Source: Thermoproteota archaeon (GTDB taxonomy: Archaea; Thermoproteota; Thermoprotei_A; Sulfolobales; Ignisphaeraceae). Taken from it: DNA of 64,000 nt. The stretch lies in contig JAUQPB010000003.1 in assembly GCA_030550585.1 (NCBI GenBank), positions 98,333 through 162,332 on the forward strand. The letters run 5' to 3'. Below, piece after piece: positions 28,722 through 38,196 of this stretch (positions are counted from its first letter, which is position 1; every line of letters begins with the position of its first letter). The position numbers and the translations under genes were made by a program. The notes beneath the pieces are model-generated. The model saw nothing but the letters and a program-made list of their open reading frames with translations, did not search any database and was not told where the DNA came from.

Positions 28722-31439
28722 TTGAATTTGGACATAGTTTTTTCAGGTGATGGCTTTGCATATGCTCGCGAATTTGATGAAGAAGCTGTATATAGTCTTC
28801 TCATTTCTCCTATTGTGAATTGGTTTAAGAGTAGATATGGTTCTCTTACACCCCCACAGAAAATGGCTATTCCATATATTAAAAGTGGGTATAACATACT
28901 TGTGTCGAGCCCCACAGGTACAGGTAAGACTCTTGCTGTTTTTCTTCCAATAATAGACGATTTGTATAGACTGGCTCTAAATAATGAATTGAAGGATCAG
29001 ATATATGTGATATATGTTTCGCCTCTCAGGGCTCTCAACAACGATATGCAGAAAAATCTTATACAGCCTCTAGCAGAGATCAGAGAGTATGTAAGAAACG
29101 AGCTTGGGGTAGAGGTAGATATAAGAGTTGCCGTCAGAACCAGTGATACATTGCCAAGCGAGAAATCAAGAATGCTTAGAAGCCCCCCACACATACTTAT
29201 CACAACCCCTGAGAGCTTGGCATTAGCTCTAAATGCTCCGAAGTTTAGAGAAAAACTTGCTACAGTTAGATGGGTTGTTGTTGATGAAGTCCACGAAATG
29301 GCTTCAAGCAAGAGAGGGTCACACCTAGTTCTATCACTTGAAAGATTAGTTGATCTCGTTGGCAAAGATTTTCAGAGAATTGGGTTAAGCGCTACTATAT
29401 CACCTCTAGAGGATGTGGCAAGATTCTTAGCGGGATTCAGTAGCGATGGTTCTCCAAGACCTATTGTGATAGCCGACGCCCGATTTTCCAAGCCTATCGA
29501 TATAAGGGTTGTGACACCCCGTCTCGATCTTGTTTACACACCTGCCAGCGTATTGAATGAAGCAATATACGAAGAGCTTACAAAGTTGGTTCTACAGCAC
29601 AGAACAACACTTGTTTTCACGAACACCCGTAGCGCCACAGAAAGTGTGGTCTATAAGTTGAAGAAGAGCCTCAGCTCCAATGGCGTTGTTGACGCTGATG
29701 AGATTGAAGCCCACCACAGTAGTTTGAGCAGAGATGTTAGACTCGAGGTAGAGGATAAACTTAAGAAGGGGTTGCTAAGAGTTGTTGTATCTTCCACCAG
29801 TCTCGAGCTCGGCATAGACATTGGCTATATAGACCTCGTTGCTCTGCTTAGCAGCCCAAAAAGTGTTACAAGACTTTTGCAAAGAGTTGGAAGAGCGGGT
29901 CATAATGCATACGAGGTTAGCAAAGGTGTTATCATAGTTGTTGATAGAGATGATCTAATTGAATGCGCTGTTCTTTCAAAACTTGCTCTAGAGAGAAAGA
30001 TAGACAGGGTTAAGATACCTAGAAAACCGCTTGACATTCTAGCGCAACACATAGTTGGGATGGCTATTGAGAAACCTCGAACAGTTGACGAGATTCTAGC
30101 CATAGTTAGAAGGAGCTACACATACCACGATTTATCAGAAGATGAGTTAATGACTGTGATAAACTATTTGGCTGGTAGATACCCTAGCTTAGAGGACTAC
30201 AATGTTTATGCCAAGATAAGATACGATGAAGAGACGAAGACTGTTAGTAGAAGAAAAGGAGCGAGAATGATATACCAGCTCAATGTGGGTGCAATTCCCG
30301 ACGAGGTTAAGGTCGCTGTTTTTGCTGTTATCGATAACAAGAAGAAGTATATTGGCGATTTAGAAGAAGGTTTTGTTGAAATACTCACACCGGGCGACAT
30401 ATTTGTACTAGGTGGTAAAACATACAAGGTTTTAGCCATACACCCAACGCATGTAGTCGTAGAGCCGGCCAAAGGCGAGAGGCCCACTGTCCCCTCCTGG
30501 TTCTCTGAAATGCTTCCACTAGCCTACGACTCAGCTATAGAGGTTGGCAAATTTAGAAGGGTTATAGCTGAAATGATCAAAACCATGCCGAAGAATTATG
30601 TTATTGAATGGCTGATTAGAGAATATAGGATTGAACCTCATGCAGCGGAGTACATCTATGACTATATATATCAACAGCTGTTGTTCACAAAAGGCAAAAT
30701 CCCGTCGGATAAACTTATATTGGTTGAGATATGGCCTGATAGAGAGAAGATGGCTACAAATATCATATTCCATAGCTTATTCGGTAGAAGAGTCAATGAT
30801 GTGCTTTCAAGAGCGTACGCCTACGTGCTTGCAGATATCATGAGAGAAAACGTTAAAATATCTGTGACTGACAACGGGTTCATGCTAACAATACCCGGGC
30901 ATGTATCTGTTCATCAAATCAGGAAAGCTATTAATAGTGTATCTAGCCAAAATGTTGAGGATATTGCTAGAAGAGCTGTTAGAAAAACAGAGCTATTTAA
31001 GAAGAGGTTCAGACATTGTGCTGAAAGAGCATTTATGTTGCTAAGGCGCTACAAAGGTGTTGATGTATCGATTGCTAGGAGGCAGGTCAATGCAGAGAAG
31101 ATTATTCAAGTTGTTGAGAAATACGAAAAGTTTCCAATAATTGAAGAAACATATAGAGAGATTTTGGAAGATTTTATGGATTTGACACATGCGAAAGAAG
31201 TTTTGAGAAAAATTGAAAGTGGCGAGATAAAGATAGAAATTATTGAGAGCTTCTATGCTCCAAGCCCATTTGCGCACAACATTGTTGCTTATGGATACAG
31301 CGACGTTGTTTTGATGGAGGACAAGAGAAAACTCATTGCAAGACTCCAAGATATGGTTAAAAAAGTTTTAGAAGGTGAGATAGGACAAAGTTTAAGGAGT
31401 TCAGCAAAACAGGAAATGGGTGTGTCCATAAACTCATGA
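28722..31439 (+). CDS. Lhr-type superfamily 2 ATP-dependent helicase
   Basis: 'VSSPTGTGKTLAVFLP', 'VVVDEVHEMASSKRGSHLVLSLERL', 'GLSATISP', 'LVFTNTRSATE', 'EAHHSSLSRDVR', 'LLQRVGRAGH'; TTG start. Confidence 0.95.
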   Translation: MNLDIVFSGDGFAYAREFDEEAVYSLLISPIVNWFKSRYGSLTPPQKMAIPYIKSGYNILVSSPTGTGKTLAVFLPIIDDLYRLALNNELKDQIYVIYVSPLRALNNDMQKNLIQPLAEIREYVRNELGVEVDIRVAVRTSDTLPSEKSRMLRSPPHILITTPESLALALNAPKFREKLATVRWVVVDEVHEMASSKRGSHLVLSLERLVDLVGKDFQRIGLSATISPLEDVARFLAGFSSDGSPRPIVIADARFSKPIDIRVVTPRLDLVYTPASVLNEAIYEELTKLVLQHRTTLVFTNTRSATESVVYKLKKSLSSNGVVDADEIEAHHSSLSRDVRLEVEDKLKKGLLRVVVSSTSLELGIDIGYIDLVALLSSPKSVTRLLQRVGRAGHNAYEVSKGVIIVVDRDDLIECAVLSKLALERKIDRVKIPRKPLDILAQHIVGMAIEKPRTVDEILAIVRRSYTYHDLSEDELMTVINYLAGRYPSLEDYNVYAKIRYDEETKTVSRRKGARMIYQLNVGAIPDEVKVAVFAVIDNKKKYIGDLEEGFVEILTPGDIFVLGGKTYKVLAIHPTHVVVEPAKGERPTVPSWFSEMLPLAYDSAIEVGKFRRVIAEMIKTMPKNYVIEWLIREYRIEPHAAEYIYDYIYQQLLFTKGKIPSDKLILVEIWPDREKMATNIIFHSLFGRRVNDVLSRAYAYVLADIMRENVKISVTDNGFMLTIPGHVSVHQIRKAINSVSSQNVEDIARRAVRKTELFKKRFRHCAERAFMLLRRYKGVDVSIARRQVNAEKIIQVVEKYEKFPIIEETYREILEDFMDLTHAKEVLRKIESGEIKIEIIESFYAPSPFAHNIVAYGYSDVVLMEDKRKLIARLQDMVKKVLEGEIGQSLRSSAKQEMGVSINS

Positions 31440-31670
31440 TGACTGTTTTAGTCCGCTCTGAGGGTGTGATGATGTCGGCACCCACTGACAGTCTATAGCA
31501 CCATATGGACACACTGTTGTACAGACTCCACAACCCTTGCACTTGGCATAGTCTATCTTTACGAAGTTGTCAGGGCCAACATAGAACACATTATAAGGGC
31601 ACTTAGAAATGCATGATAAGCACTGATTGCATATCGCATTGTCTATAACGGGTTTGCAATGCCATCCCAT
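31434..31670 (-). CDS. 2x[4Fe-4S] ferredoxin domain protein
   Basis: 'CNQCLSCISKCPYNVF...CKGCGVCTTVCPYGAIDC'; start placed at 'MGWHCKPVIDN' within ORF 31434..31700. Confidence 0.9.
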   Translation of the reverse strand: MGWHCKPVIDNAICNQCLSCISKCPYNVFYVGPDNFVKIDYAKCKGCGVCTTVCPYGAIDCQWVPTSSHPQSGLKQSS

Positions 31671-31800
31671 TCGAAGATTGTATAAAACATATGATAACAA
31701 GACTCTTACACCTTATCCACATGGAATATGCATAGCATGATACATATACAGCTCATAAAGGTTTATATTATTTTAATTATTACCTATGGTAGGAGGCTTT

Positions 31801-33177
31801 ATGAAGATTAATGAAAATGATGTAGATAAAGCCATATCTTCTTTAACATCGGCATACATGGCTAAGACAAAAAGAAGTAGAGAGCTGTTCGAATATGCGC
31901 AAAGGGTGTTGCCTGGAGGTGCAACATATCATATCAGATACTTTTCTCCTTACCCCCTTTATATGTCGAAGGCTAAGGGCTCGAAGATCTGGGATGTTGA
32001 TGGCAATGAATATGATGATTATTGGATGGGACATGGAGCACATATACTGGGTCACGCCCCCGATTTTGTTGTTGAAGCTGTTAATGAGGTCTCAAGAAGT
32101 GGCACTCACCTGGGTTTTGAAAATGAGTATGCCGTTAGATATGCAGAGCTTCTGACGAGGGTTATACCCAATGCTGAGATGGTGCGTTTTTGCAATAGTG
32201 GCACCGAGGCCAACATGTATGCTGTTAGACTTGCTCGTGCATATACCAAGAGGAGATACATTGTCAAGATAGAAGGTGGATGGCACGGATCTCTTGACCA
32301 GTTACACGTGGCCCTTACACCTCCATTCCATGGTGCAGAGTCTCTAGGTATTCTTGAAGAGTTTATCAAATACACCATTGCCGTTCCATACAATGACTTG
32401 GACAAGCTTGAAAATACACTTAGAAATTTTGATGTGGCTGCAATTCTAATTGAGCCAGTTCCAGGCTCTGGCGGATGCATAGAGCCCGAGCCAAACTATT
32501 TGAAGGAGGTTAGAAGACTTGCAGATGCCTATGGAGCGTTACTAATATTTGATGAAGTTATAACCGGTTTTAGACTTGCTTTGGGAGGAGCCCAAGAGTA
32601 TTTCAATGTAAAAGCTGATTTAGTTGTTTTGGGAAAGATCGTCGGCGGTGGATACCCTGGGGCAGGCGCTTTTGCAGGGCCTAGCGAATATATGGAGCTA
32701 TTGAATCATCTGAAATATCCAAATCCCCGTCAGAGGGTTTTCCATGGAGGTACATTCACAGGTAATACAATCTCTATGGTCGCAGGCTATACAACCATTA
32801 AATACCTATACGAGAACAGGCACCTATATGATGAATTCAATTATAGATGGAGTTCAACAGCCAAAAAACTCGACGAAGTTTGTCAAGAGTTCAACAGAAT
32901 TTGTTGGATAACTTCCGTAGGAAGCATGATTGGCATACACTTCACATCGAGTAAACCACGAAACATTGCTGAGGCATATATGAATAGATTAAGTGAAAAA
33001 ATATACAAAGCGCTGCATATGTACATGATAGTCAATGGCATTGTGTATATGACTGCTAACATGCCTCATTTAATGCCATCAATTGTCCACACAGAAGAAC
33101 AGGCTAAAAGACTTGTAGCAACATTTACACAATTTCTATCATATATAACGAATTATGTAAAGATGTCAACTTCATAA
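31801..33177 (+). CDS. Glutamate-1-semialdehyde aminomutase-like class III aminotransferase
   Basis: 'SRELFEYAQRVLPGGATYHIRYFSPYP', '[21 protein letters not shown]', 'LIFDEVITGFRLALGGAQ', 'VVLGKIVGGGYP', 'FHGGTFTGNTISM'; SD-like GGAGG supports ATG at 31801 over 31786. Confidence 0.88.
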   Translation: MKINENDVDKAISSLTSAYMAKTKRSRELFEYAQRVLPGGATYHIRYFSPYPLYMSKAKGSKIWDVDGNEYDDYWMGHGAHILGHAPDFVVEAVNEVSRSGTHLGFENEYAVRYAELLTRVIPNAEMVRFCNSGTEANMYAVRLARAYTKRRYIVKIEGGWHGSLDQLHVALTPPFHGAESLGILEEFIKYTIAVPYNDLDKLENTLRNFDVAAILIEPVPGSGGCIEPEPNYLKEVRRLADAYGALLIFDEVITGFRLALGGAQEYFNVKADLVVLGKIVGGGYPGAGAFAGPSEYMELLNHLKYPNPRQRVFHGGTFTGNTISMVAGYTTIKYLYENRHLYDEFNYRWSSTAKKLDEVCQEFNRICWITSVGSMIGIHFTSSKPRNIAEAYMNRLSEKIYKALHMYMIVNGIVYMTANMPHLMPSIVHTEEQAKRLVATFTQFLSYITNYVKMSTS

Positions 33178-33219
33178 ACATATTTGATCATTTGCTATAA
33201 TATTGCCACAACATTTAGG

Positions 33220-33307
33220 TGGTGCGGGGGGTGGGATTTGAACCCACGCAGGCCTACGCCATCGGGGCCTAAGCCCGACCCCTTTGACCTGGCTCGGGCA
33301 CCCCCGC
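33220..33307 (-). tRNA. tRNA-Leu (anticodon TAG)
   Basis: Reverse complement GCGGGGGTGCCCGAGCCAGG...TCGGG-CTTAGGC-CCCGA...GTGGG-TTCAAAT-CCCAC-CCCCCGC-A-CCA; two-base difference from the 6498-6585 tRNA. Confidence 0.96.
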
Positions 33308-33374
33308 ACAAATCTCAGTATACTTTCTAAACAGTGTTTGAGGTTAATAATTTTTGTTGTGTATCACACAAATG

Positions 33375-33692
33375 CTATGATTCCATCAATTGAAATTCTA
33401 TGATATATACTACCGGATCTGAATAAACTCTTTTACTGCCATATATTTTTGCAAGAGCCTTCAACAGCTCTTCTCTGGTGTTGAATCCATCAGCCTTTAT
33501 TTCGTCATCTGAAAGCTCGCTCAATTTTTTCTTCTGAACCTTCTTAACAATAGCCTTTCCTATTCTCACATGACCAACATAAACCTCTACAATTTCATTT
33601 TCTCTCAAATCGGTTGACAATCTTATTGTTGTTCTCTTTTCACCTGAAAGTATCTTTCCAGCATAATCAAGTTTGAATACAAGTTTCTTCAT
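33375..33692 (-). CDS. ASCH-domain (PUA-like) protein
   Basis: 'LVFKLDYAGKILSGEKRTTIRLS...GKAIVKKVQKKKLSELSDDEIKADGF'. Confidence 0.85.
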   Translation of the reverse strand: MKKLVFKLDYAGKILSGEKRTTIRLSTDLRENEIVEVYVGHVRIGKAIVKKVQKKKLSELSDDEIKADGFNTREELLKALAKIYGSKRVYSDPVVYIIEFQLMES

Positions 33693-33720
33693 CTCTATTC
33701 ACATTGCTGCACTTCAAAAA

Positions 33721-34209
33721 CTATTCTTCAGAAACCTCTTCACCTATTTCCTCAGGCAATTTGACTATCAAAAAGCCTTCTCGAAGTATTTTAACAAGAT
33801 CTCTCCTTGTTATTTCCTCAACCACTTCTCTAAACCCATCGAGTGGATTCTCAGATCTTATCTTCACATCAAGCTTCTTAGCAAGGTTCTTAACAGCCGT
33901 TAAACATCTTTCTCTTGCAATGCATACATCACATCTGCAGTACTCTCCTTTGACAAATGCAAACCCTATGGTTTCATCAACAAATCCCCCCTTATTAGGA
34001 AATATTATCATTCTAATAGACCCTCTCTCATCGATGTCAACATCATAAACTAGAAATAATCGTGCAGCGACATAGAAACGCCCATCTCTATACATGATTA
34101 GACCATTTCTTTTGAGATTATTCAAATGCCTGTATATCGCTGTTCTTGAGATGCCAAGTGAAGATGCTATTTCAGCTGCCGTGGTAATGCCTCGTGCCAT
34201 TAGAGACAT
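33721..34209 (-). CDS. Winged-HTH transcriptional regulator with C-terminal Cys cluster; true N-terminus probably upstream (open frame to 34398)
   Basis: 'TTAAEIASSLGISRTAIYRHLNNLKRNGLIMYRDGRFYV' HTH; 'YCRCDVCIARERC' Cys cluster. Confidence 0.75.
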   Translation of the reverse strand: MSLMARGITTAAEIASSLGISRTAIYRHLNNLKRNGLIMYRDGRFYVAARLFLVYDVDIDERGSIRMIIFPNKGGFVDETIGFAFVKGEYCRCDVCIARERCLTAVKNLAKKLDVKIRSENPLDGFREVVEEITRRDLVKILREGFLIVKLPEEIGEEVSEE

Positions 34210-34464
34210 TATTGCACATCTAATCTCATTTTTTATACAGTTCTCAAAGGTTCTATAGTTTACTAATCTAACAATATCTATCTCAGGATAATTTGATGGT
34301 AGCGATAGAGATAGTATCCTTTGTGTATAATCGTGAAGAGCTTTTATATTTAGCCACCCACAGTATGTTATGTTTAGAGGCCATAAATTTAAATATCTTT
34401 ATACCAATCAGCAACAGGCAGATCTTGAACTAATTCCAAATTCTCGCCAAACCTTAGAAAAAAG

Positions 34465-35232
34465 TCATATTGGAATTCCCACATCTTTCAAAATCCTACG
34501 AAAATTTTTCCATATAACCTCTCTAACAATCTCCACATCAACATTCTTGATGCTGGCAATAGTGGAAACAAGCTCGGGTATCATGCTGGGCCCCAGCAAC
34601 AATCCCCTGTATCTGTAAGGCCCATCAGATTCCGTCACAATATTCTCCAATGGCGCATTTCTAATCACATCCAGATGCTTTCTCTGTATTTTTGCAGCCA
34701 CATTAATTCCTATGTAGTAGCCATTATCGATAATTTCTTTTAGAAGCTCTATTGGCCCTGTGTACCAGTGAAATATGGCCACCTTTATATCGTTTTTCCT
34801 TACAACCTCTAGTGCCTCCTTCCATGCATCTGGTGCATGGATAGATAAGCCCATATTATTTCTCTGAGCAATTTCAACAAATCTTGCAAATAGCTGGTAC
34901 TGCACATCAAATGTGTTGGAAACGAATCTTTTATCTAACCCTATTTCGCCAAAGAATCTAACATTGCTCTTCTTTATCACATTTTCAAAGAACTCCATAT
35001 CGATACCTTCTAAGCTCTTTATATTCCATGGATGGTAACCCACAGCTGGAACAACATTTTGGCACCTCCCTGCAATCTCCACAGTTTTCACACTACTTTC
35101 AACATCATCTGAAACAGCTAGAAACACATAGTTGCCGGCGCAAAGATTTTCTATATCTTTATCATATTCATATAAATGTATATGAGAATCTACAAAAGGT
35201 ATGGACAGATCTCCTTGACCAACCATATACAT
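34465..35232 (-). CDS. TatD-family metal-dependent hydrolase
   Basis: 'PFVDSHIHLYEYD', 'VPAVGYHPWNI', 'RFFGEIGLDKRF', 'LSIHAPDAWKEAL', 'TESDGPYRYRG'. Confidence 0.92.
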   Translation of the reverse strand: MYMVGQGDLSIPFVDSHIHLYEYDKDIENLCAGNYVFLAVSDDVESSVKTVEIAGRCQNVVPAVGYHPWNIKSLEGIDMEFFENVIKKSNVRFFGEIGLDKRFVSNTFDVQYQLFARFVEIAQRNNMGLSIHAPDAWKEALEVVRKNDIKVAIFHWYTGPIELLKEIIDNGYYIGINVAAKIQRKHLDVIRNAPLENIVTESDGPYRYRGLLLGPSMIPELVSTIASIKNVDVEIVREVIWKNFRRILKDVGIPI

Positions 35233-35253
35233 TATCCCCTTTGATCATGCAAA

Positions 35254-36390
35254 CTATTTCAATGCATTCTCTAAAACAAACTTTCTAATCTGATCTTGCC
35301 TGACATGTATAAACTCTGTAAAGTTTTCAAGTGGTATATAAACAAATCTATCCAGCTTATATGTTGGATGAACCCTTCCAGCTATATTGATTTTATATCC
35401 GCAAAACGGACATCTCATATCCTGCGTCAGATTGACCTCTAAAATATCAAATCCAAATCTTCTTATCAATACCCTTCCACAGCTTGGGCAATAGGTGCTC
35501 TCTAGTTTGTGTCCCGGCACATTACCTAGATAAACATATTTCAGACCCTCATCTTTTGCCGCCTGAGCATGTTTTTCAAGAATTGTAAGAGGTGTGGATG
35601 GCACATCCAAAAGTTTGTAATCTGGATGGAACTTGAGGAAATGTACAGGGGTTTCAGGACCAAGGTTCTCTACAATCCATCTAGACAGCTTTCTAGCCTT
35701 TTCAATATCATCTCCATATTTTGGCACAACAAGATCTGTTACCTCTATGAATACCCCCTTTCTCTTTAGCTCTGCCATAGCATTGAACACTGGTTCAATA
35801 TCTGGAACGAGGCTGAACTTTCTTGCAAATTCTTTATCGCCATTACCCTTTAAATCAACTGTAGCCGCATCAATAAATTTTGAGACTAAGTCTATGGTAT
35901 CATCTGTCATATAACCGTTTGTCACCATAGTGTTGAACAACCCCTGTTTCTTGGCCAAAACCCCTATGTCATAGGCATATTCTATGAAGACTACAGGCTC
36001 GTTATATGTATATGTAATCCCTTGGGCACCGTAGCTAAGCGCAAGCTCAACCGCAAGCTCTGGCTGTAGTCTCCAGCCGGCTATGACCCTTCTCTGGCTA
36101 ATATCCCAGTTCTGACAAAAGCTACAGGCCCAGCTACACCCAGTTGTGGACAGAGAGAACACCATTGAGCCAGGGTTAAAATGATAAAGAGGCTTTTTCT
36201 CTATGGGATCAACAGCAACAGCTATGGCAAGTCCGTGGGACACTAGATAGAGCTTTCCATCGAAGTTCCATCTAATTCCGCAGAATCCATATTGACCATC
36301 CCCTAATTTGCATCTTCTCGGACAAGCTGTGCATTCCACAATCTTTTTCTGGGCGTCGATAACTCTGTAAAGCATAGCTTCCTTGGGCAT
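35254..36390 (-). CDS. amrS: AmmeMemoRadiSam-type radical SAM enzyme
   Basis: 'VECTACPRRCKLGDGQYGFCGIRWN', 'FSLSTTGCSWACSFCQNWDISQRR', C-terminal 'CPSCGRVLIRR...CPFCGYKI'. Confidence 0.93.
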   Translation of the reverse strand: MPKEAMLYRVIDAQKKIVECTACPRRCKLGDGQYGFCGIRWNFDGKLYLVSHGLAIAVAVDPIEKKPLYHFNPGSMVFSLSTTGCSWACSFCQNWDISQRRVIAGWRLQPELAVELALSYGAQGITYTYNEPVVFIEYAYDIGVLAKKQGLFNTMVTNGYMTDDTIDLVSKFIDAATVDLKGNGDKEFARKFSLVPDIEPVFNAMAELKRKGVFIEVTDLVVPKYGDDIEKARKLSRWIVENLGPETPVHFLKFHPDYKLLDVPSTPLTILEKHAQAAKDEGLKYVYLGNVPGHKLESTYCPSCGRVLIRRFGFDILEVNLTQDMRCPFCGYKINIAGRVHPTYKLDRFVYIPLENFTEFIHVRQDQIRKFVLENALK

Positions 36391-36495
36391 ATATCAACAC
36401 ATCTATTGATCCAACTCCTATAAAAATTTAGATAGACTAATATGCTTAGCTGATTTTTCTGAGAAGATAAAACATATTATTTTGGTTTAAAGTAG

Positions 36496-37653
36496 CTATA
36501 GAGCAGATTTCACTATATCTCTTACTATATCGGCTGTTAATGGGAATGGGGAGTTGCTATGCAGGTAGCCGAGTCTTGTTAATGTGTATTCAATTATCTT
36601 TTCTATATCCCTTTCTGTAAAACCGTAGTCGCTCAGCCTCTCACTGAATCCTACTTCTTGTTGGAACCTCTCAACAGCTTTCTGAGCTTTTTCAGCGTCT
36701 TCAGCTATGGGCTTTATTGTTGGATCTAGGATTTTCAGTATGGTGGCGGAGTACTCTGGAACAGCTTTATGTGTGTAAAAAGCTGATCTGGGTCCAAGCA
36801 ATGCAAGACCGCAGGCATGTGCTAACTTTGGCTGTAGGCCGCTGAGGGCGTGCTCTATCGCATGTATTATGTGTGTTGACCCAGAGTCTATCGCTATTCC
36901 AGCAATCATTGAGGCGTATAACAGCTTTTCTCTTAGCTCAATATTTCTTAAATCGTTAACAAGCTTTGGAAGATTTTCTGCTATTAGCGCTGTAGCCTCT
37001 TTTGCAAGAGTTTCTATGAGCAAGCTTCTAACTTTTGAGGTTGCAGATTCGTAAACATGGTAGAACGCGTCTAGCGATGTGTATATTGTCTGTCTCCTAT
37101 CGAGTGTGAGTGTATATCGAGGGTCATCTATGGAAACCTCTGGATACTTGGGGCTCAGCCCATGCTTTTCCCTAGTATCGTCAAGCGTCACCACAGCATA
37201 TCTATCAATTTCTGTTCCAGTGCCATGGGTAAGGTTTATAGCAAGAAGTGGAACACTCCTCTTAGGCTTTCTAACACCTTCCACATACTCCTTAACACTT
37301 CCACCACTTAACGCTATTACAGATGCCACCTTCGCTGTATCGATGGGGCTACCCCCGCCAATTGCTATGACAAGATCTGCTCCTTCGCTCCATATTACCT
37401 TTGCCAGCTCCTCTGCCTGGCTTGCCCACGGATTTGCAGATATATTATCGTAGATTACATAGCTTATTCCGAATTCCTTCAAAATCTTTTCAACGTCTCC
37501 CAGAGCTCCGCTGATTCTTGCTGACGTTTTTCCAGTTGCTATAACAACTTTCTCGTGTTTGGATATGAAATCCTTTGCGTTTTCTAGTGCATTAACCCCG
37601 AAATATAGTGTTGTTGAGGCATATCTTAATGTGAAGACCATAAGTATCGCCAC
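36496..37653 (-). CDS. Iron-containing alcohol dehydrogenase family protein
   Basis: 'VIAIGGGSPIDTAKVASVIA', 'LLAINLTHGTGTEIDRYAVV', 'HIIHAIEHALSGLQPKLAHACGLAL'. Confidence 0.94.
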   Translation of the reverse strand: MAILMVFTLRYASTTLYFGVNALENAKDFISKHEKVVIATGKTSARISGALGDVEKILKEFGISYVIYDNISANPWASQAEELAKVIWSEGADLVIAIGGGSPIDTAKVASVIALSGGSVKEYVEGVRKPKRSVPLLAINLTHGTGTEIDRYAVVTLDDTREKHGLSPKYPEVSIDDPRYTLTLDRRQTIYTSLDAFYHVYESATSKVRSLLIETLAKEATALIAENLPKLVNDLRNIELREKLLYASMIAGIAIDSGSTHIIHAIEHALSGLQPKLAHACGLALLGPRSAFYTHKAVPEYSATILKILDPTIKPIAEDAEKAQKAVERFQQEVGFSERLSDYGFTERDIEKIIEYTLTRLGYLHSNSPFPLTADIVRDIVKSAL

Positions 37654-37740
37654 AGTCTAAGAATTGTTGAATAATATATTTAAATTTTGTGTAGATGACT
37701 ATAGGCTTTTGAAGATGGTTTTGCTATAATATTTGTCTTT

Positions 37741-38196
37741 CTAGCAAGAGTTTTTTATCATTAGATAGCCATCCTCGCCATCAAGATAGTACTTCTTCAA
37801 AATTGCTTCTATTCTATATCCAAGAGATTTATAAAGATTTATCGCATTTGTATTGCTAACTCTAACCTCTAGCCGATACTTGCATATATTGAATAGAGTG
37901 CGCATAGCATTCTCTATTGTTTCCATCAATCTCTTTCCAATACCTCTCCCTCTATATCTTTGGCCAACACATATCGAGACTATGTGACCAAAACCATCAA
38001 TTCTTATCATACCTGACACATATCCTACTATGGTTTTAGTATCGCTATCCTCAGCCACAAAAAACAACTCTGGATAAAGTTCATAGAGCATTCTTAGAAC
38101 AATCTCTGGGTATGGATCTCTAAAACATTCTTTCTCTAATTCGTAAACACTTCCTATATCATTCCTCTCAGCCCTTCTAATCAATATCATTATCAA
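37741..38196 (-). CDS. GNAT-family N-acetyltransferase (RimI-like), second copy
   Basis: 'HIVSICVGQRYRGRGIGKRLMETIENAM...LEVRVSNTNAINLYKSLGYRIEAILKKYYLDGEDGYLMIKN'. Confidence 0.94.
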   Translation of the reverse strand: MIMILIRRAERNDIGSVYELEKECFRDPYPEIVLRMLYELYPELFFVAEDSDTKTIVGYVSGMIRIDGFGHIVSICVGQRYRGRGIGKRLMETIENAMRTLFNICKYRLEVRVSNTNAINLYKSLGYRIEAILKKYYLDGEDGYLMIKNSC

